A stretch of 64,000 nt of DNA, taken from NCBI GenBank assembly GCA_051453625.1, contig JBOZIK010000001.1, forward strand, positions 1,830,325 through 1,894,324, read 5' to 3'. Positions within the stretch are counted from its first letter, which is position 1, and the number at the start of each line of letters is the position of its first letter. Below the pieces are notes generated by a model. It had not been told where the DNA came from. It saw only the letters and a program-made list of their open reading frames with translations, and did not search any database. This stretch comes from Welwitschia mirabilis. Taxonomy: Eukaryota > Gnetophyta > Gnetopsida > Welwitschiales. Of this stretch, positions 44,671 through 58,420 are shown in pieces. Both the position numbers and the translations under genes were made by a program.

Positions 44671-46434
44671 CCTATCCATGATCCTAAATTAGCTACAGTG
44701 ATATTTAATTTAAATTTATGAAAGCATTATATTTATGATGTTAAATTTCAAGTTTGAACTAATCACTAGAGTTTAAAATACACTTTTACTCCATCAAACT
44801 TGAAAATTAGGTAAAGAAGATGGATGAAATTTATTTTTTATTATGATTTTAAAATTTTATACCATGAAGGAAGATATAATAAAGTTATATATGCTCTTAA
44901 TAGATGTAGTTTTCTTAAATCACTCATAAAAATTAAAATTCCAATACCTTTTATTACCTTAGAGGTTTAAAACAAAGATGAAAATTGTCAAAAGTTAAAA
45001 AAAAACAAATATAGAAGATTTTAGTATCTGTTCAAATGATATATTAAAAGGAAGATTTTCTGGTTCTTAATGTAGATGATATTAAACATAATCTAATGTT
45101 TGAATTTTATAATCCATGAATATTGAGTAATTTTGGAGGAACTAAGATGTATCAAAATATTAAAAAAATCTTTAATGATTAGGTATAAATAAACATATGG
45201 CAAAATTTGTATCAAATCATCTAAATTATTAATAAGTTAACATAGAATATAGGAATCTAATAGGATTATTTTATCCTCATGATGTTTCAAAATATAAATG
45301 GAACGTGATTTGAATGGATTTTATCTTAAAACGTTGAAAAACTCAAAGAGGTAATGGCTTAATCATGGTTATAATTGATAGGACAACTAAGTTAGCATAG
45401 TTCATCCTCATAAAGTTTACTTATAATTCTAAAGACATTACTAAAGTATATATTTATAATGTTTTTTTTGCATGATGTATCCTTAGTATTTATTTTTGAT
45501 AGAAATTTTAAGAGCTATAATTGGGTTTAGAAATTAAGTTAGATATGAACTCCACATTTCATCCTCAAAAAGTTGATTAATAAACAAGGGTTAATCAAGT
45601 TTTAAAAGATATTCTTAGAGCATGTGTTTTAGATGGACTTAAAAGTTGGAAATAATATATACCATTAGTTTAATTTAGATATAATAACAATTATTAAAGT
45701 TTAGTCCAAATGGATGCATTTAAGGCTTGATATTGTAAAAACTGTAGTGCACCTACTACATGGATAAAACCTAAGGAAATATTAGATATAAGACCAAAAA
45801 TGTTATAGAAAATAAAAAATGAAATGAAAACCATGAAGAACAGACTTAAATAAGTAGCAAATAGATAAAAGATGTATGTAGATTAACAAAGAATAAATCT
45901 TGATTTCCAAATTGATGATCATGTATTTCTTGAAGTATGACCAATGAAAGTAGTAATGTCAGGATTTTAAAGATCAAAATTAGCACCTAGATTCATTAGC
46001 ACCTAGATTTATTAGACCATTTTAAAAACTAGAATGTATTAGACTTATGGCATATAAGCTTACTCTACCTTCTTAATTGATGTGCATTCATAATGTTTTT
46101 TAATATGAATATGTTAAGAAGATATAATGCAAATACCTCTTATGTGTTAAATTGGTTTTATATTTAGGTCAAACATAGAAACCCAATTCTTCAATTATAG
46201 AGGAGATAGAAGCAATTTTATACTAGTGAGTTATCACTTTGTAGAATAGAAGATCCATCAAGTAAAAATAAACTGGAGTAACCATACCCTTAATGAAGCT
46301 ACTTGGGAGCAAGAAAAAATAATAAAAAATTAATACATGGATCTTTTTGAATTGCGTAATATTTAGTTATAGATTTTCAGACTTGTTATGTATCTTGATT
46401 CTTAGGCGTAAATTCTTTAAGTGGTGAAAGAAGT
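44671..46434 (+). pseudogene. Chromovirus RNase H end, integrase and chromodomain-like tail
   Basis: Resumes the chromovirus pol after the Athila derivative. RNase H: HDPKLATVIFNLNL, KHYIYDVKFQV, SLKYTFT, RRWMKFI, YDFKILYHEG (about 44677-44890). Integrase: RGNGLIMVIIDRTTKLA, FILIKFTYNSKDITKVYIYN (about 45349-45455), HPQ-type block in pieces. GPF/Y-module: DHVFLEV, RSKLAPRFI, MAYKLTLPS, HNVF (about 45925-46100). Chromodomain-like tail: LNEATWEQEKIIKN near 46290-46335. This order (integrase before a chromodomain at the pol end) marks a chromovirus of the Del/Tekay group. Heavily interrupted. A purine-rich tract at about 46421-46434 ends the internal region. Confidence 0.85.
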
Positions 46435-48684
46435 TGTAGCCTATAATTTGAAACCTTTAGTTAGTAAAATAGTAAATGTTTTAATCTCTTAATTATATAA
46501 TACTTTTTGGTATTTTAGTTTTAATATGACATCCTTCTTTATTTAGAGGCTTCATAGAAACTAATATTTCTTTTTATAATTAATGATGTCTTATATTTTT
46601 CTTTATGTCATAAAATAATATGCATTATGCTTAATTTTGAATTATAGATGATTAAACTATATTTTAACTAATTAATCTTGATTTTTGAGTTAGTTTTATA
46701 GGTTTAATATTTTTTAAATTATTTTATGAAATTTTTTTGATCAAAATAAATAAGCTATCAAAATCTTAAAATTAAATAATTTCATTTATGAAAAAAATCC
46801 AATTTACATGGTAAAGTTATTAAATAGAGGATTTTACAAAAAGGTATAAAATAATACTAGTATATTAAAGTTTGATACTACCCATTTATTCATGTGTCTC
46901 ATTCAAGTTAAAAATGTTAAATTTCTTCAAAAATGTAAATGGTTAATGTAGTTGGCAAAGAAGTGGATAAAATTTAAGTACAATTAATTATGTTATGATA
47001 CTTTTTTTCTTCTTGTGATTTATGTTGATGGATCATAAAATTAATGAGCATGTAAATAAGTACGTGCACTCTTATCTAAATACCAAGATAGATGAATGAG
47101 TATATTTGACTCTATCATAACTTATATTCTTTTTATATTTGTAAAAGTGCTTGGTTTATAAAATATACATTTTTCTTGTTCATTAAAATTAAAAAAGTCT
47201 ATCTCATTGGGACACATGGTAATTTTGAAACTAGTGCATTGAAAAAGATTTATTTCATTAATGCATATTATATATTATTTAATGCATGTTTTTGAGTTTA
47301 TTAAATGTGGATATAGACCTATAAAGGATTAAGAATGAGCTAGCATAAAGAAATAATGTATGTAATTAACTTACTTATTAAAGAAAAAGAAATATTCATC
47401 CTAGTTAAGTGTATGAATTAAAGATATGAATTTTTTTTTCCATTCATATATTAATGTCATTTATCACTTAATATTAACCAACTTATCATTGATCAATCTT
47501 ATCTAATGTAATGTAACCCATCATATCCAATTTAATGTAGTTAATGCCATCTACTTTAATGTAACTATGTTATCTTATAGTTAAGATGATATGTTTGGTT
47601 CTTAACCAGTTAAATCAAGGACTTTTGTTCTATTATTTTCTTATAAATTCATTCCTTTCCTCTTTTAAAAATAATTTTTTTTTCATATTTAGATAGGTAC
47701 ATGCTGCCAAATTCTCTTTTTAATTTTCCACAATATTTTCTTCTCTCCTCATTCTCTTACTTTTAAGGATGCAGTTTGTACCTTGGAACTTGAATCTTGG
47801 ATCTTAGAGCTTGGAACTTGTATCTTAGCTTTTGAATCTTGGAGCTTGGTACTTCATCAAACAATCATCAATATTCATCAAGTATGAACCTCAAATCATC
47901 ACTTTTCCAAGTAGGTTCCTTTACTTATTATATTCATATGTTATATCTTTTCTTGAATAAACATATGGCATCATAAAACTATTACATTTAGCCATTGCAT
48001 AAGATTATTATCATGTTAATTTAATTGAGATTATCCCTTTCATTTGGCTTAAAACAAAACAAGGGAGAGATTTAAGGGATCTCTTTACATGCTTAGTTGA
48101 TAAGGTTAATAATGGATAATTTTGGCTAAGTGATCAGGGGTTAATAATATTTGGGTATTCATATTTTGTTGTGCATTGTTGATTAATTTTGAAAGTTGCA
48201 TTATGTATCATATATGCATTATAATTCTTTTATAGGATAGATTATTTAAACCTCAATCCCACTTATGCTAGGTACTCCATGATAATCCTAAGGCTAATTA
48301 AAGTTGTCTACTTTTACTTAATGTTTTACACTATTTTTTATAATAAATATGGATTTTTATTTAGTAAAATTTATTTTGTATATTACATAGACTAATCACA
48401 TTAGGTATTTTCATTGAGTTTTATCACCTATAGTTGTTAGATTTATATATCAGTTTCTACGTTCTTGTTTAGATAAAGTTTATGTTTGTGAATTTTGTAA
48501 TATCACTTAGGGAGATCATAAATCATTAACAATTACTTATAATTTAATCATATTTACTTTGTAAGTTTGAGATTCATTTTATATTATATTTTAATAATAG
48601 TAACATCTCTAAGATGTAATAATTTTTAAAAAATTATTTTATTAAAATAACTTTAAAAATAAACACAAAAAGTAGTAAGCATTA
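46435..48684 (+). repeat. Chromovirus 3' LTR (end not found)
   Basis: Begins TGTAGCCTATAATTTG after the polypurine tract (family starts with TGTAACACCC-like sequence). AT-rich; TATA-like CTTATAAATTC near 47639-47649. The end could not be placed, because no partner LTR exists in the window and an 82-N gap follows at 48685. The 5' LTR of this chromovirus was replaced or displaced by element G. Confidence 0.6.
47782..47852 (+). repeat. Short tandem repeat of CTTGGA-type units
   Basis: About five degenerate units of 12-14 bp, built on CTTGGAACTTG / AATCTTGGATC, downstream of the TATA-like site in the chromovirus LTR. It would lie in the transcribed R/U5 part. Effect unknown. Confidence 0.6.
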
Positions 48685-48766
48685 NNNNNNNNNNNNNNNN
48701 NNNNNNNNNNNNNNNNNNNNNNNNNNNNNNNNNNNNNNNNNNNNNNNNNNNNNNNNNNNNNNNNNN

Positions 48767-51700
48767 TGATCTTAAATAATTTAAAGATTCAAGGTACTTT
48801 AAAGTCTATAACAATTTTAGTGTAGTGTGATTTAATAATAATTCTAAACATTTAGATAATTTTTATACTTAATATATAATATTAGAATATGTAGTTATAG
48901 ATATCTAAATATAATAACACTAATTTTTCCACGTTATATAATGAGTCTAGTTTAAGAAAAACTACAAGATTTACTTTTATCCTTATAAGTCATTAATTAC
49001 AAATTTTTAATAATAAGCTCTCTGAGAAAGCTAAAAATTATCTAATCAATTATTAAAAAATTTACTAAATAAAATTATGGTAATAATTCAAGAGTATAAC
49101 ATGTATAATAACTAGACCAATTTTATTATATATCATTTGTGTTAAGTTTTCTTTAATAAATCATAATTTATGCCTTCCTTATTAGGGCCTTACTCTTGAA
49201 TAGTCATGAATTTTCTATTTTAGCATAAGCTATTTTGGACTAATTAGCTATTAAAAAGAAATTGTAGTTTAATGTTGTTTTCATTATATAATATTATTAA
49301 TACTCTCATTTGTATACAAATCCTTATAATCTTCATTTACTATTAATTTAATAGGTATTTTTAGATACTAAAAATTTTTAATTTCTTTGATTTTTATGCT
49401 TTTTAATGATCTTATAGATACATGAATGTTTAATTAAGAATTATATCTTATACTGTTATTTATCTTTTTATTGATCATATTATTATATTAGAAAGTTACT
49501 AGTTAAATTTGGAAAAAAGAGGGTTTAAAACATGTATGGTCTTATGTGTAGGATATTCTTATTTCTTTTCAAAAAAATTTACAGTGATAATATCATTGAT
49601 TTTAAATTTATAGTTATGTGAAATAAAAAGAATATATTTATAATGTTTTAAATTTTTTTACTTTATTTTTAAAAAAATTATTTTGTAACATAACAAATGA
49701 AGACTATGTATTTTTTTTTGTTTTATGCATGATTGTTTGTAATAAACCAAATCAATGAAGTTTGATCTATATTATGTAGGTAAATAAACAACTAAATATT
49801 CATATTAGTTATAATTGTATGCATGCATTTATCTAGTGTACTCATTGAATCATCATTAAACTAAAATAATTCTAATAAAATCCATTCCTATACTTGGATT
49901 TCATTACCACTATTTTGACCCTACACATGCATGTACTTACTTAAAATAATATTCTAATCCCTTAATGTCAAAGTATTGTGTTATACTATCCTCAGATGCT
50001 TCAAGGAAGCAAGGTTCACTTGTAAGCATGCATCCACTTCACATATCATCTAGAACCTTTTTGACAGTATATTGAGGTGAAGTCTAAACCTATGGAGTTA
50101 AGTTCGATCATGTTTGTTTAGTTTAGAATCAAAAATAAATCTAACTCACATCTAGATGACAACTAGATATTGAGTTGAAATGCCATTAATAAGAGATGCA
50201 ACCTCTTATTCTATTGGTTACACTAAACCTATATTTATATTTGTAGTAAAACAAGTTAACACCTTATCAACTATATACAAGATATCTTTATGTAGTAAAA
50301 AACTATAGGAAAAATCATAGTACACATAACTAACATCGCTATTATTTACAAACCAAATTAATCTTTTCATAAGAAATATTTGTAATTTCTACTTTTTTTT
50401 TAAATATGTATAAAAATGCTAGTGAAGTATATGTGGAAGTTTATTTTAAGTTCCATTAAGTATTTTTATTAATCTAAAAGAAGAAAAAAAACAAATTTGC
50501 TTATTAAGGATAAATTAAGTTATGGTTATATATGATACTTTTATATTCTATATAAGGAAAACAAAATAATTTTAAAAGTATTAATATATTTTGAAACTTT
50601 AATATTTTAAAATTTCTAGTATAAGAATTCATTTTTAAAGAAGTATCATTTTTACTTCTAAATAAGAAGCAAATCCACAAAATGTAATGAATTATGATTT
50701 TCACAATTGATAGCTTACCTGAAAAATGTTTAGGTATTTCTTATTTTATGTGAAGAGTGAAGTAAAAATTATTAAGAAACATTTTAAATAAAATGGAAAA
50801 TAATTTAGTAAGTTGGAAAGATAAGATTGCATTTTTTAATAAGAAGAGCTCAACTTATTTGAAGTTGTCTTTAATCCTTCTTAATTTATTTGAAATCTTA
50901 TCTTTGAACTCTAAAAGAAGTTATTAAAAGCATTGAAAAGATGGAAAGAAATTTCTCATGAGAAATAATTGATGGTAAGAAGCATATGCATTTAACACAT
51001 TAGGAATCTTTCTACAAATTATTGGAAAATGATAGCTTTGGTTTAAAAGACTTTATCAGTTAAATCTTTTTATCTTAGTTAAAATATTTTGATGGCAATA
51101 TATATAGAATGAAAAATGAATTTATATATTAAAGGATAAATATTGAAATTACTTTAAAGTATTTTTTTAAAGATTCATATATAATTAGAGGTTCTATAAT
51201 TAAAAAAAAATAAAAGATTATCTAAAGAAATATATACATTTAGATACTCATGGAAATTGGACATGACAAGTTATTAATAGTTTTAGATATTTAAAAATTC
51301 TTTTTAAAGTTATCCTCTAAATAAGGAAACAATTAGATGGTGAAAAACATGGTATTAGTCTAAAGCTATTTTTTTTTTAAAATTTTTCTTCCTCCAACAT
51401 GATCAATTAAGCTATCTTTTTTAAAGAATTTCCAAACATTGTTTGATTATTATAAATCACTAGTACTTTTGCAAAAATAAACAATAATCCTCTAGATACT
51501 TTTTTCTTCATTATAAATGAATTAAAAAAATTAGGATTTTATCTTTTAAATGAAAAATTATCATAGCTCTTTCAAAGAATGTTAAACACTTATTTAGATA
51601 ATAAAATTAGCCTACAAGTGGATGATAGATGAATATTATTTTTTCTTATTTTTTTCTTTACATTTAGTACTATTGTAAAGTGTGTAATTTAAGATTCTTT

Positions 51701-53500
51701 AGAGGAAATGATCTCATGTTTGAACTATTTGCAATTATATTATTAATAAATGAAAATAAATTTTGAATATTTAAAAGGAATTACACTTTGAAACATAACA
51801 TGATTAGTTCACATTTCAATTATTTTCCCTTTTACTTTTGACTAGTCTTCTATGGCAAATTAGTTGTATTACTAGGCCTTTTTCACAAAAGATAAATTTG
51901 TTTTTCTTTTTCAACTAGCCCTTAGGGGTATGGGTTTCTCAAAATGAAGCTTCTACTTTTAGAAATATCTAGGACGAAAGTAGTTATTTGGGAATTAAGG
52001 AAAAATATTAAAACTAGATTATTTTACATTTAATATAAATCTTATCCTATGGAGCTAATGCTCTTATTATCAACTATGCAATGGTCATCATAGAACTACA
52101 TTTTTTACTTATTTTTAAAAAACAAAAAATAGTATATAATGATACGTAAAATCTTTGTTGTTTATATAATTACCTAAGTGTTTTACTTGTTTTAATCATA
52201 ATGATAAATTAGTTCAAAAATCACTAATGCAATTAAGTCATGGCATTACGACTTAAAAGAACATTTGTCAAAGAATGAAGATAATATAAATAAAAAATTA
52301 ATACTTTATAATGAAAAAAATTTAGTTTATTAGAAATTAGTACCAATATTATAGAGGTTTGATATATTCAAAAATGAAATAAATAATATCATATATACAT
52401 CCAAAATGCACTTCATGAGGAACAAGTATCTATACATATCAATCATCCATCTTGATCTAATTAAAATAGAGAAGCTTAATAATAATATTTACTAGTAAAG
52501 ATAAAGAGAATTTGTTAAAAAAAATACTAAAAATCTTGGAAACTAAAATTAACCCTATTCCACCTTGATGCTTAGCATCAGAGAAAAATACTATTAGATG
52601 AATCTAATATAAATACTAAATTAAGAAAAATGTCATACAATCTAGTGAACTTTAACACATATTAAAAGACTTTGTTCACATAATTAAGATCACATGATAG
52701 CTTAATAGACATCAATTATAATGTAGTTATGGTTCTTAAATTGTTAGAATACAAAAACAATATTATTACCTAGAAATAATTCTATATGAAAGATCTATTC
52801 TTATTATTATAAAATTTAGTAGAATATAAGTAATTCTTTAGAAATACAATACAATTTTTTAGGATGAAAAGATGAAATTTTTTTGAATTTAATTAAAAAT
52901 TAAAATAGTTAAGATTTGAAAGGAATAAGACACGTTATTATTATTCCTATTTTAGCTCATTTTTTTCCTTGTATTATTTCTTCTACAACATTCTATATAA
53001 ATTTCAAGAATAAAGAACACATTAGTTCATATCNNNNNNNNNNNNNNNNNNNNNNNNNNNNNNNNNNNNNNNNNNNNNNNNNNNNNNNNNNNNNNNNNNN
53101 NNNNNNNNNNNNNNNNNNNNNNNNNNNNNNNNNACATTAGTTCATATCAAAATACACAACTATCTATACTCATTATCTTAGTTTTAATTTATATGAGTAA
53201 TTACATTAACTTATATAATTATTTTTGTGTAAAATTATACTATATATTATAAATAGGTGAATTATTTATTCTATATTTTTAATTAACCCTATTTTTTAAG
53301 AAACGGTAAATAGATTATATTAACTCAAAAGAAGTCACATACACAATATAGCTTAGGAGCTAGATTTTCAAGCATGGTAGAAGTCCCTTTGGTATTTAAA
53401 ACCCTAAACATTAGCATCTAATTTTGTTAAACTAGGTTCTAAATTTTAGTTAGATATAGAATTAAGGCTATCATACCATAAGGAGTTTAGAACAAAATGA
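48767..53500. other. AT-rich DNA without recognised features
   Basis: No open frame above 70 codons apart from chance stretches, no RT or integrase motif, no LTR boundary recognised. It may include the rest of the chromovirus LTR at the left. Long A and T runs are common. The 100-N gap at 53034-53133 is flanked by an identical 15-bp sequence on both sides. Confidence 0.5.
53019..53148. other. Gap flanked by identical 15-bp ends
   Basis: ACATTAGTTCATATC ends at 53033 before the N run and appears again at 53134-53148 right after it. This is what two overlapping contig ends look like when scaffolded with a fixed 100-N spacer; the true gap may be zero. Confidence 0.7.
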
Positions 53501-54249
53501 TATTAATTAGGGGCATAATTTGTGAGGTGCAGGAAGGGGAAGGATTTGGGCAATGGAACTAGGAGCCAAGGGTTTTGTTTCTTTCTTTTCTTCTTCTTTC
53601 TATTACTCCTCTTCCATAGCTTCTTCTTCATAATGTTGTTATTCAGTCTGTTTTATTTCCAATGTGTAAGTAGCACATCCCACAATGTCATATTTTTCAT
53701 AGGTTTCTTTGGGATTTCTTGTCAAGCTAACATGCTAGTGTCAATCTACATTCTCCTTTTGAAATAATAATCAAATCAATGCTTCATGATGTACCTTATA
53801 GCTTTGGAGGGAGTAGTGAAGAGAATTAAAGAGAAAGAAATGGATATATATCTAAAACTCTACCATTATAACAACAAGCAAATGGAGGTAAAGTGCATTG
53901 ATCTTGTCAAAGTGACCCTCTAAGATAAAATATTTCATGATCAAAGTAGCCCAAGAATTAAAGGGCCTTAGTACATCCTTCCTTCTATAGCTTCCTCTTC
54001 TCTTGCATAGAGTTTTTCCAATCAAGCATTCAAAATGGAAAATAATCAGAGCTTTAGAAACATCCCTTTTTAGCTCTATTTCTTGAGGACCTATTTGAAT
54101 TACATCACTAATGGATGGAAGATCAATGAATATAGTAGCATTATGTACTCTAGTAGATCTATAATTCTAGTTTCTAAAGAATTATTTGAAGAGATCAGGA
54201 TTATGCCCTCTAAGGCTAAGAACATAAGAATTCCATCCTGCTACTTGAA
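53501..54249. other. Unassigned, slightly less AT-rich segment
   Basis: Contains a T-rich open stretch at 53522-53767 (hydrophobic by composition) and one at 54083-54277. On the minus strand a reading near 53900-54060 (KALIIFHFECLIGK, then KYFILEGHFDKI) hints at broken coding sequence that could belong to the adjacent LINE, but I recognise no domain. Confidence 0.35.
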
Positions 54250-55570
54250 AGGCCTCCCAAGTTTACTCATGGTGTAGTAGCATGTAGCGCTTGGGAGGTT
54301 CTATTCTTAGAGATTTTTCCATATCTTCTAATAATTAAGATCATAACAGCTACTTAATATTAGTTTAAAGGCTCCACTCTAATGTGGTTCAGATGCTCTT
54401 GGCTATGCATTTTGCTACAAAATGGACATGATTCTATTTATAAGGTTTGGGTTATCATGTTTTTATATAGACTTGGATTTGATCCAATTCTCCAATCTAT
54501 TTAATGATTTTGAATTTTAAATTTAAGAGGGATAATTTTCTTACTAAAAGTTAATATTACATCTATGTTTCCATAAAAGCCAAGCATTAATAATCATGAA
54601 AACATTTTTCTTAAAAGAATTAAAAGTATCTAAGCTAATATGAGAAGGGAAAGATATATTCAAGCTTCTCTAGAGATCTTTTACAGTAGAACATTAAACA
54701 AAGAAATGGTTTTTGGACTTATTTTCTTCATGGAAATTAGATAATCTTGATTAACTCTTAAATTTCTTTGAATAGGCTTGTCTACTATGGAAATACATCC
54801 TTTTAACATCTTAATATTCTTTGGAATATTCTAATTCCATAATTCTTTCCATCTATAGTCATATTCAAACAAATTATGATAGATTACTAAAATGCTTATT
54901 TTGCCATTTTAAATAGGAAGAGTTTGATTTCAAAAACATATGGCTAAATCTCTCTAGTGAAATGAATCATATGCTTCCAAAAAGTAGAATGCCTTTCTTG
55001 ATATCCATAATCCTATTTAAAGAATTTATCCTAGAGGATGTTATTGTTAAACAAAAATCTATAGTGGTGCCTTGCATGAAAACATTTTCTTATGTCCATA
55101 ATTTTTCTAATGGTAAGACCATCTACTTTCTTTGGCATGAATATTTATTGTTAGTTTATAAGATAAAGTCTCTTATGAAACGTACCATCTAATCAAATAA
55201 AATCTCAAAGAATATTATCTATTAAGTTGGCATACTTATTATATATAGAGAAGCAACTATTGTAGTAAATGGGCATGCTTACCAGGCAATATATGTTAAG
55301 AAGAACTTTTTTCATACTTGATAGGAATTTGTTTTCTCATCTAGTTAATTTAGCTATAATTTTTCTAATCAAGGAAGTCTAGATGTTATTAATAATCTAT
55401 TATAAATCAAAAGGAAGATCAAGATAGATTTCAAGAAATATTGCTTGCGAGCATTAAAAAATGTGTAAGATAGTTGTCTTCTTTATTTGAAAAGCATTGA
55501 TGAAAAAGAGTTTTGATTTTGCCAGTTTATTGCAAGTCCTGAGAAATCATGAAACTAATTAATCCTATTT
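54250..55570 (-). pseudogene. L1-type LINE reverse transcriptase C-terminal fragment
   Basis: Minus-strand reading: FHDFSGLAINWQNQNSF (about 55490-55545), corresponding to the plant LINE block 'F...SGL.IN..KS'; then pieces matching 'LLIYNRLLI' / 'SRINSLNRIMDIKKGI' ; further on NVFMIINAWLLWKHRCNINF (about 54535-54595), matching the 'W..WK.RN..IF' block, and CPFCSKMHSQEHLNHI (about 54355-54402), a Cys/His cluster like the zinc-binding zf-RVT region (the order of these last two parts is not standard). Shifts and stops are frequent. No poly-A tail or target duplication identified. Confidence 0.6.
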
Positions 55571-57399
55571 TAATTATCATATAATTTATAATTAACTTTA
55601 TAATTAATTATTAAATACATACATGCAATATTACAAGAATTCTATTATAACCTTAGATCATAATGGTTTCCCTTAAGTTGTAAAAACTAATAAGAGGGAA
55701 TAAAAAACCTATGTAACCTAAATGAGTTTATGTCAATAAGAGGAAATAAAAAAACCTATAATAAAGCATAAATGAAGATATCATGCTAAATACAATAATA
55801 ATTAATAGAAGCTATTAGGAGATAACTAACTCAAATAGAAAACACTAAATACTTAAGAATTTTAGTATATTATTAACAAGAGAAAGGATTAGCATTATAG
55901 GGTAACACTTATGATGGTAAACATAATGTAAAAAAAAAAAAATTTGAATTTTAGAAATAGGAATAAGGTATGTCTAATTATCAATAGACTTGGACTTACT
56001 CTGACTAATCTTAATAATTAAGATGTTAAATTCATATGATACAAATATGTGATCCTTATTAACAAGTACATTCCACATATCTTACTAAAATTTATAAAGA
56101 TAATCATGTTCATAACCACTTCTCTAAGGCCCTTAATTACTATTATGAGGTAAAGAAAGAAGATGGTAAGATAATGAAGAAGGAGCATTAAGTAATAGAA
56201 GCCTCTTAAAATATTGTATCAAAAGAATTAACTTAATAGGCCACATATTCTAAAAGGTTATTTTAACATAAATGCAAANNNNNNNNNNCAAACTATTAAT
56301 GTATATTTAGAAAAACATATAAAAGGTAGTAAAATTACAATAAACTTAAAAAACATAATGGCATGATATGTAGAAATTAAAAAAAATCAAGAATAATGTA
56401 ATGATGTAAGTTCTTTAAGAAATATAGTTGAAGGATAATAATGGAAGCAAATTAAAATGGTAAGAACTTTTAAAACTATATCCATAATTAGATAGATATG
56501 TAGCACTTAAAATAAAATATTTTAACAAAAATTCCTTCAAAAAAATATAAGAACAAGAAATATATAGAAGTAGATGAAAAATAATAACTCATGTCTCTAT
56601 AGAAATCCCTTCAAAGATATATAAGAATAAGAAAGTATTACTATCTAAATGAGTATTTCATTAAATAGAAAAAAAGTTTGTATATTAAAAAACAATAAAC
56701 TATGAAACACAAAATGGAAAAAAATAGGTTGGGAGATAATCCCCCACTACTAAAAAATATTTCCAAAAATGGATTCTATGGTCTTAGGCATTCAAAAATT
56801 AAGTTCAACTAGGCATCAAAATAAAAGAAGAAACAAATACTATCAAAGTCTAGAAAACAACAAAAGGAAGATCACAAAAACAAGAATGAGAATTAAAAAG
56901 GATGAAAGTCATCTATCATAAGTCTATACTAGTTTATCCTTATGCTATAATCAGTAGATAGATCTTATCATTTGTTAATGAGGATATCCTTTATTCCTTT
57001 AATATCTTTAGTTTTTTTCTAGATGAGCACCTACATTTGTACACATAATTGATGGGTAAGACGAGTTCAAGAGCATTCCCTTTGAATCATTACATCTATC
57101 TTTTCTTTATTTTCTTGAATAATTTATTCCAAGTATTTCTTAGGTTGATTCTAAATTACTAGAATTGTAAAAGAATCATTGTCATTTTGAAACATTACAT
57201 TTCATGATGATTTTAAAGTAAAGAGTTTAGAAGGAAAGTGATTTTTGTAGATATCTAGTCATTCATTTGTAACTACTAAGATCAAATAAAATTTTATGTT
57301 TTTTTTTTAATTTTCAATGATGTCTTGGACTATGTGCTTTAAGTTGAAATAGTTTGTATGACTCGTGGTACTCAAAATACTTTAACTTATGATACCCTC
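55571..57399. other. AT-rich stretch, mostly unassigned
   Basis: No recognised domain in 55571-57060; 10-N gap at 56279-56288. From about 57070 the minus strand may carry the C-terminal part of the gypsy gag described next, but only weakly. Confidence 0.35.
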
Positions 57400-58420
57400 T
57401 TAGTTTGAGTGCATTAAGATCTCTTAGTCTAATTAGATGTAATTGGATTATTCCTTTTTTCAGTAACATCAAAAGGAATTATCTCATAGGAATGTCTAGT
57501 TTTATAAAGTTTTTTCTAGGTTAAGGGATTAAGATTTTATATTGAGGCCTATTTTAACCTTGACCTTAAGGCATGAATACTTATTGTTAAATCTATGATG
57601 ATGGTAGAGGTTGCACTTGCCACAGTGAAGGTAATACAACTAACAATAAGCTAGTTGAGGAGTGAAATCTTAAGGATAAAAAGGATCTTAAGGCACAATT
57701 GACAACATCATTAGATTATCCATTATTTAGAATCAATAAATTATTTGAGTTAATTGATTAATGACATCAATGTTCTTTGGGTTATTGCCTCTAGTATTAT
57801 TATTGTCCTTTTTGGATGGCTTTCTTTGGGAGGTGTTATCATATGTTATGGATCCTTTCTTTTCCCTTATAACTTCTATCTCCTTAGCTAGGGTGACAAC
57901 CTATTAAAAGTTCTTGAAGAACTACATTCTCATATGCTTTAATACATATGGTATGCATGACTTAATAAAGAGGTATGTCATGTCTGAGTCTGCAATGGAA
58001 TTTTCCAATTGCAGTGGAGTAAATCTCCATTAATGTGCATACTCTTGCATGGTTTCATTATACTATTGTTACGTAGTGGTGAGAGTGTCTAATATCATCC
58101 TATTTGAGATGTTAATCAAATAATGTTGAATAAACATTTCAACAAGTTGTTTCAACCTTGTGACAGAATGAGTAGGTATGTGATAATACCACTTGAGGGC
58201 TTATCCCTTTATAGAGAATTAAGATAGATGAAATATAGTATTTTTGCAATGTGAACTTATGCAATCTTGAAGCCCTTTAGGTAAACCTTTAAATGAAATA
58301 ACTTGCAAAAAACACATGCTAGTATGGATGGGAGTTCACTTGAATGTTGTAATCCAAAGAAGGCACTAGGATTAGAGTTAGAAAATTAATTTCCTAGGAG
58401 TATATTTGGACTTTGTCTTA
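57400..58420 (-). pseudogene. Ty3/gypsy gag remnant
   Basis: Minus-strand reading: ALKWYYHIPTHSVTRLKQLV (about 58140-58200), EMFIQHYLINISNRMILDTL (about 58078-58137), NETMQEYAH-WRFTPLQLEN, SIADSDMTYLFIKSCIPYVL (about 57945-58005), then a Lys/Arg-rich segment and, near 57570-57625, a KCNLYHHHRFNNKYSC stretch like the Cys/His cluster at gag end. This is the retrotransposon gag domain of a Ty3/gypsy element different from G (the 'LRWYYSLP' type). It has a few stops. Upstream part lies in the N gap 58563-58966. No matching pol was recognised to the left. Confidence 0.7.

Noticed and set aside
48767-53500. Possible cellular gene in the least repetitive stretch
   Set aside because: No frame longer than about 70 codons with plausible composition, no splice-consistent exon series and no recognisable protein block.
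53522-53767. Frame with a long Phe/Leu run, possible membrane peptide
   Set aside because: Encoded by a poly-T/TTC-rich tract; no homologue, promoter or conserved context seen.
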